64,000 nucleotides of DNA from Haliea sp964022665. GTDB taxonomy: Bacteria; Pseudomonadota; Gammaproteobacteria; Pseudomonadales; Halieaceae. Shown in pieces: positions 60,123-64,000 of the stretch. Under the pieces are notes generated by a model. The model was not told the origin of the DNA and searched no databases. It was given only the letters and a program-made list of their open reading frames with translations. The translations under genes were made by a program, and so were the position numbers. How positions within the stretch are numbered: the first letter of the stretch is position 1; each line of letters starts with the position of its first letter. The DNA lies in assembly GCA_964022665.1 (NCBI GenBank), contig CAXIDF010000011.1, forward strand, positions 1 to 64,000. The letters are read 5' to 3'.

Positions 60123-60790
60123 GCGCGCTACCCACCAGCGTTGTCGAACCCCCACTGTTTACCGACAGTGGGCTGTTTTCGCGTATAGCAGGTGAATTGC
60201 GTGATCGGGGTTACAGCGTCTGCCCCGGTGCCCTGCCCGGCGCTCTGGCGGCCGGTTTGCTTGCCCACCTGCACAGCATGAGCGAAGCCCGTTTTACCCC
60301 GGCGGGGATAGGCCGCGAGAACGACCATACCCTGAACAGTTTTGTGCGCACGGATGAAATCTGCTGGATCAATGGGGAGTCCGCAGCCGGGCGTGACTGG
60401 CTGGCCTGGACCGCGGCATTGCAGCAGCACTTGAACCGCGAGTTGCTGCTCGGGCTGTTTTCCTTCGAAAGCCACTTTGCCCATTACCGCCCCGGCGACT
60501 TCTACCGCAAGCATGTCGATGCATTTCGTGGCGAGGCCAACCGCGTGCTGTCAGTGGTGGCTTACCTGAACCCGGGCTGGCAGACGGGTGATGGCGGGGA
60601 ACTGCGCCTGTATACAGGCGCGGAGAACAGTGCACAGTTATCTGTGCAGCCCCTGCATGGTACTGTGGTGGTGTTTCTGAGCGAGGAGTTCCCCCATGAA
60701 GTGTTGCCCGCCAGCCGCGACCGCTACTCTATCGCCGGTTGGTATCGGGTGAATGGTTCCACCACAGCCCGGGCCGACCCACCTCGCTAA
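60119..60790 (+). CDS. 2OG-Fe(II) oxygenase (SM-20/prolyl-hydroxylase-like)
   Basis: A 223-aa dioxygenase. Iron ligands His132 and Asp134 in R-K-H-V-D-A-F and His193 in F-P-H-E-V. Arg202 in D-R-Y-S-I-A-G-W likely binds 2-oxoglutarate. The double-stranded beta-helix P4Hc fold is otherwise typical. The only supported start is TTG 60119 in the stop of the ligase gene. Another TTG further in would remove part of the fold. The class hydroxylates proline or other residues, so a protein or peptide target made by the ligase is plausible. Confidence 0.82.
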   Translation: MSALPTSVVEPPLFTDSGLFSRIAGELRDRGYSVCPGALPGALAAGLLAHLHSMSEARFTPAGIGRENDHTLNSFVRTDEICWINGESAAGRDWLAWTAALQQHLNRELLLGLFSFESHFAHYRPGDFYRKHVDAFRGEANRVLSVVAYLNPGWQTGDGGELRLYTGAENSAQLSVQPLHGTVVVFLSEEFPHEVLPASRDRYSIAGWYRVNGSTTARADPPR

Positions 60791-60847
60791 CCCAGGCGAC
60801 TTTCGCAACCTCACGCTACTCTCGCAATCCGTACAGGAGCCACCACA

Positions 60848-62206
60848 GTGAACGCACAGCACGCCGACGCCCTCTCGACTTTCATGGACGAAATTGAGCG
60901 CCGCAACCCGGGGGAGCCTGAGTTCTCACAGGCGGTGCACGAAGTGGCGATGGATATCGTGCCCTACATTGCGGATAAACCGGTTTACCGGGAGCTGAAA
61001 ATTCTGGAGCGAATGGCCGAACCGGACCGTATCGTGACCTTCCGGGTGGTGTGGGAAAACGACCACGGCGAGGTCTGCGTCAACCGGGGCTTCCGTGTGC
61101 AGCAGAACAATGCGATTGGCCCCTACAAGGGCGGTATTCGTTTCCATCCCTCGGTCAACCAGTCGGTGCTGAAGTTCCTTGCCTTTGAGCAGGTGTTCAA
61201 GAACAGCCTGACCGGGTTGCCCATGGGCGGCGGCAAGGGCGGTGCCGATTTCGACCCCAAGGGCAAGAGTGAGCGCGAGATCATGCGCTTCTGCCAGGCG
61301 TTCATGACCGAGCTGTACAAGCACATCGGCCCCAATACCGATGTCCCTGCGGGTGATATCGGTGTGGGCGGGCGCGAGGTGGGCTACATGTTTGGTCAGT
61401 ACAAACGCGTTGTGAATCGCTTTGAAGGCGTCCTCACAGGCAAGTCGTTGGAGTTTGGCGGCAGCCGTATCCGCGCGGAGGCCACCGGTTACGGCGCGGT
61501 GTACATGATGGAGGAAATGCTGTCGCATCATAAGGAAAGCATCGAGGGCAAAACCTGTGTGGTGTCCGGCGCGGGGAATGTGGCCACCTATTGTGCGGAA
61601 AAGCTGATCGGCATGGGTGGCAAGGTAGTGACCATGTCGGATTCCGGGGGGTTCGTGCATGACCCGGAAGGGCTGACGATGGACAAACTGCAGTGGATCA
61701 TGGACCTCAAGAACCGGCGCCGCGGACGCATCGAAGAGTATGCGCGGGAGTTCAGTGATGTAACGTACCACGAGGGCGAGCGCCCCTGGCAGGTGCCCTG
61801 CGATCTGGCCTTTCCCTGCGCTACGCAGAACGAAATCGACGCGGATGATGCCAGGCATCTGATAGAGAACGGCTGCCGGGGTATCTCGGAAGGCGCCAAC
61901 ATGCCTGCGACCACCGAGGCCATCCGGCTCATACAATCGGCAAAGGATGTGTTGCACGCACCGGGCAAGGCCGCGAACGCGGGCGGGGTGGCGGTGTCCG
62001 GCCTGGAGATGAGCCAGAACAGCCTGCGCCTGCAGTGGAGTCGCGCCGAAGTCGACCAGCACCTGCGCAGCATCATTCGCGGCATTCATGACCAGTGCGT
62101 GGAGTTCGGTACCGCCGCAGACGGCCACGTGGACTACTTCAAGGGTGCCAACATCGCCGGATTCAATAAGGTGGCAGCCGCTATGATTGCTTACGGGGTG
62201 ATGTAG
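60848..62206 (+). CDS. gdhA: NADP-specific glutamate dehydrogenase
   Basis: A 452-aa enzyme producing glutamate from 2-oxoglutarate and ammonia. Visible: R-V-Q-Q-N-N-A-I-G-P-Y-K-G-G-I-R-F-H, the catalytic-lysine region G-G-G-K-G-G-A-D-F and the nucleotide-binding S-G-A-G-N-V-A. It starts with GTG 60848 (M-N-A-Q-H-A-D) behind AGGAG. Eight bases separate it from the stop of the opposite ABC gene. Confidence 0.97.
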   Translation: MNAQHADALSTFMDEIERRNPGEPEFSQAVHEVAMDIVPYIADKPVYRELKILERMAEPDRIVTFRVVWENDHGEVCVNRGFRVQQNNAIGPYKGGIRFHPSVNQSVLKFLAFEQVFKNSLTGLPMGGGKGGADFDPKGKSEREIMRFCQAFMTELYKHIGPNTDVPAGDIGVGGREVGYMFGQYKRVVNRFEGVLTGKSLEFGGSRIRAEATGYGAVYMMEEMLSHHKESIEGKTCVVSGAGNVATYCAEKLIGMGGKVVTMSDSGGFVHDPEGLTMDKLQWIMDLKNRRRGRIEEYAREFSDVTYHEGERPWQVPCDLAFPCATQNEIDADDARHLIENGCRGISEGANMPATTEAIRLIQSAKDVLHAPGKAANAGGVAVSGLEMSQNSLRLQWSRAEVDQHLRSIIRGIHDQCVEFGTAADGHVDYFKGANIAGFNKVAAAMIAYGVM

Positions 62207-62214
62207 GCGGCCGC

Positions 62215-63837
62215 TCAGAGCCTGGGCACGGCCGCCAGCAGCTCCTGCGTATAGGGGTGAGCGGGTGCGGTGAGAATCTGTTCTGCCGTGCCCTGTTCCA
62301 CCAGTTTACCGCGCTGCATAACACCCACCTTGTGGGCAAGGCCGGGCACAATCGACAAATCGTGCGTGATGAACAGGTAAGACACACCGAACTCGCGTTG
62401 CAACTCAGCCAGCAGCTCCAGTACTTCCGCACGAATGGAAACGTCCAGCGCACTGGTCGGCTCGTCGCAGATAATCAGTTCAGGGTCTACCGCCAGTGCA
62501 CGCGCAATGGCGATGCGCTGCAGCTGCCCGCCGGAGAACTCGTGCGGATAGCGGTTGGCGTGCTCCGCGCCCAATTGAACCCGTTGTAACAGGGCGTAGA
62601 TACGTGCACGGCGCGCTTCCTCGGAAAGCCCCAGGCCCAGGCTGATCATGCCTTCGGCAATGATGTCACCCACGGTCATGCGCGGGTTCATGGAGGAAAA
62701 GGGATTCTGGAAGATCACCTGTATCTGTTTGCGGTAGGGCAGCATCGCGTTGCGCCCCAGGCCCTCAATGGCATCCCCCCGGAAGCGTATCTGGCCGCCG
62801 GCTATCGCCTCCAGGTTCAGTACGGCGCGGCCCAGGGTGGATTTGCCGCTGCCGGATTCGCCCACCAGTGCGTAGGTCTCTCCGCGACCGATAGTCAGTG
62901 ATACCCCATCCACTGCGCGGGTGTAGTCCACCACCCGTTGCAGCAGGCCGCGGCGGATAGGGAAGTGCACTTTCACCGCCTGCAATTCCAGCAATGGCGC
63001 TTCCGTCGCGGCTTCCCGGAAGTGTGTCAGGTCGGGCAGGGCATCAATCAGGCGTTGGCTATAGGCCTGCTTGGGGTGCAGGAAGAAATCATCCACACTG
63101 GCGCGCTCGATCAGCTCGCCACGGTACATCACGGCCACCTCGTCAGCCGTATTTTTGACGACGCCCATGTCGTGGGTAATCAGCAGCACGGCCAGTTGCC
63201 GGGAGCGGGTGAGTTCGCGGATCAGGTTCAGTACCTGCAGCTGAATGGTCACGTCCAGTGCGGTGGTGGGCTCGTCGGCAATCAATACATCCGGTTCGCA
63301 GGCCAGGGCCATGGCGATCATCACCCGCTGTTGCTGCCCGCCGGAGAGCTGGTGGGGGAAGAAGTCGAAGCGCTGCTCCGGGTCCGGAATGCCCACCTCG
63401 CGAAACAGGGTCACCACACGGTCACGCAGTGCCGCGCCGCGCAGCCGGGTATGCAGCTGCAGGGTCTCGGCGACCTGCTTGCCCACGGTCTGTACCGGGT
63501 TCAGTGCACTCATGGCGTTCTGGAAGATCATCGCGACCCGGCGCCCGCGCACCTCCTGCATACGGGCCTCGGACAGGCCGAAAAGGTCCTGTCCTGCCAC
63601 TTCCACGCTGCCGCCGCTGATACGCAGGGCATCCGGGAGCAGGCGCATGGCGGCCAGAGACGTCACCGATTTGCCGCTGCCGGATTCGCCGACCAGGGCA
63701 AATACCTTGCCGGCCTGCAATTCGAAGCTGACACCCTTGACGATGGCCGCACCCGTGTCCGCCAGCGTCACGGTCAGGTCACGCACCTGCAGGCACAGGG
63801 TGCCCGGCGCGGGTCGGCTGTGCTGTGCCTCGCTCAT
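62215..63837 (-). CDS. yejF: Double ABC ATPase of a peptide transporter (YejF-like)
   Basis: A 540-aa protein with two ABC domains in one chain. Each has the Walker A V-G-E-S-G-S-G-K-S, Q-L-S-G-G-Q-Q-Q-R or F-S-G-G-Q-L-Q-R and Walker B with A-D-E-P-T or C-D-E-P-T. The end of each domain carries the oligopeptide-ABC C-terminal motif (H-P-K-Q-A-Y-S-Q-R-L; H-P-Y-T-Q-E-L). This fused form is typical of YejF. ATG 63837 overlaps the upstream permease stop by four bases (ATGA). Likely imports peptides such as microcin C-type compounds. Confidence 0.88.
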   Translation of the reverse strand: MSEAQHSRPAPGTLCLQVRDLTVTLADTGAAIVKGVSFELQAGKVFALVGESGSGKSVTSLAAMRLLPDALRISGGSVEVAGQDLFGLSEARMQEVRGRRVAMIFQNAMSALNPVQTVGKQVAETLQLHTRLRGAALRDRVVTLFREVGIPDPEQRFDFFPHQLSGGQQQRVMIAMALACEPDVLIADEPTTALDVTIQLQVLNLIRELTRSRQLAVLLITHDMGVVKNTADEVAVMYRGELIERASVDDFFLHPKQAYSQRLIDALPDLTHFREAATEAPLLELQAVKVHFPIRRGLLQRVVDYTRAVDGVSLTIGRGETYALVGESGSGKSTLGRAVLNLEAIAGGQIRFRGDAIEGLGRNAMLPYRKQIQVIFQNPFSSMNPRMTVGDIIAEGMISLGLGLSEEARRARIYALLQRVQLGAEHANRYPHEFSGGQLQRIAIARALAVDPELIICDEPTSALDVSIRAEVLELLAELQREFGVSYLFITHDLSIVPGLAHKVGVMQRGKLVEQGTAEQILTAPAHPYTQELLAAVPRL

Positions 63838-64000
63838 GCCTCTGCCCTCCGCAGGCTGGTGCGGGGGTCGAAGGCATCGCGCACCAGGTCGGAAAACAGG
63901 TTGGCGGCAAGCACGAGAATGAACATAAAGAAGAATGCCCCGGTGAGTGTCCACCAGATCGTGGGTTCCCGTGACAGCTCGGAGCGGGCGCCGTTGATCA
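63834..64000 (-). CDS. yejE: ABC transporter permease, C-terminal part (YejE-like)
   Basis: The last 54 codons and stop of a gene running off the window. The segment is a single hydrophobic helix (W-W-T-L-T-G-A-F-F-F-M-F) followed by the tail G-A-R-S before it and V-R-D-A-F-D-P-R after it. V-R-D-A-F-D-P-R is the conserved end of DppC/OppC/YejE permeases. It overlaps the ATPase gene (ATGA), so the operon order is permease then fused ATPase. Identity as YejE rather than DppC rests on the fused ATPase. Confidence 0.82.
   Translation of the reverse strand, partial: INGARSELSREPTIWWTLTGAFFFMFILVLAANLFSDLVRDAFDPRTSLRRAEA

Noticed and set aside
57639..60155. 838-codon open frame on the minus strand opposite the OYE-RimK genes
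   Set aside because: The opposite strand encodes two families with intact motifs; the minus frame has no domain and no start signal.

Overview
The window is 64 kb of a GC-rich (roughly 60 percent) gammaproteobacterial chromosome. The ribosomal super-operon order, the uvrA-MFS-ssb block and an aerobic fatty-acid and quinone gene content resemble Pseudomonas-like and especially marine Cellvibrionales/Halieaceae genomes. That placement is inferred from protein character and gene order; no 16S gene is present. Coding density is very high, and genes often overlap by 1-4 bases, including several tail-to-tail pairs that share their stop codons.

Layout. 1-1283: the last codons of tuf, a bidirectional terminator, a duplicated-TM2 membrane protein, a DUF465 protein and a DksA-like zinc-finger protein, sitting between the str and S10 operons. 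1322-15267: complete S10, spc and alpha operons (rpsJ to rplQ, with secY, rpmJ and rpoA). They have good sigma70 promoters before rpsJ and rpsM, several leader or spacer hairpins and a strong final terminator. 15268-15630: a non-coding stretch with a large palindrome and a 76-bp tandem repeat. 15631-20545: uvrA (reverse), an MFS transporter and ssb. 20594-24976: an epimerase-like protein, moaB and moeA for molybdenum cofactor, then fabA-fabB (reverse). 24977-25883: about 0.9 kb without genes, holding two copies of a roughly 300-bp repeat in inverted orientation.

25884-31182: GDP-mannose and UDP-glucose precursor genes (cpsB, galU, cpsG, with pgi opposite). Together they connect glucose-6-P, fructose-6-P and mannose-6-P to the sugar nucleotides used for exopolysaccharide or LPS. 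31251-36909: ispB, facing rplU-rpmA-obg-proB (with a terminator-like hairpin in the rplU leader), a ZIP metal transporter and a small membrane methyltransferase. 36906-41194: hemH, an UrcA-family secreted protein, a UbiA/MenA-like prenyltransferase and an exported M20 amidohydrolase.

41218-50542: a MarR regulator whose promoter lies inside a palindromic operator, translationally coupled to a long aromatic amino acid hydroxylase. Then come three acyl-CoA dehydrogenases with a glutathione transferase, and two tandem COQ8/ADCK3-like AarF kinases. 50539-54294: nagA and a divergent lipoprotein penicillin-acylase-type Ntn hydrolase. 54351-57343: a light-repair cluster made of an iron-sulfur photolyase/cryptochrome, a DUF2256 zinc-ribbon protein and a cry-DASH. 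57546-60790: a tightly packed trio of Old Yellow Enzyme, RimK-like ATP-grasp ligase and 2OG-Fe(II) dioxygenase, the best candidate here for an uncharacterised modification pathway. 60848-64000: gdhA and the end of a YejABEF-type peptide ABC transporter.

No tRNA, rRNA, CRISPR array, transposase, integrase or prophage gene was seen. The two repeat-bearing intergenic regions are the only parts that look like accessory DNA.
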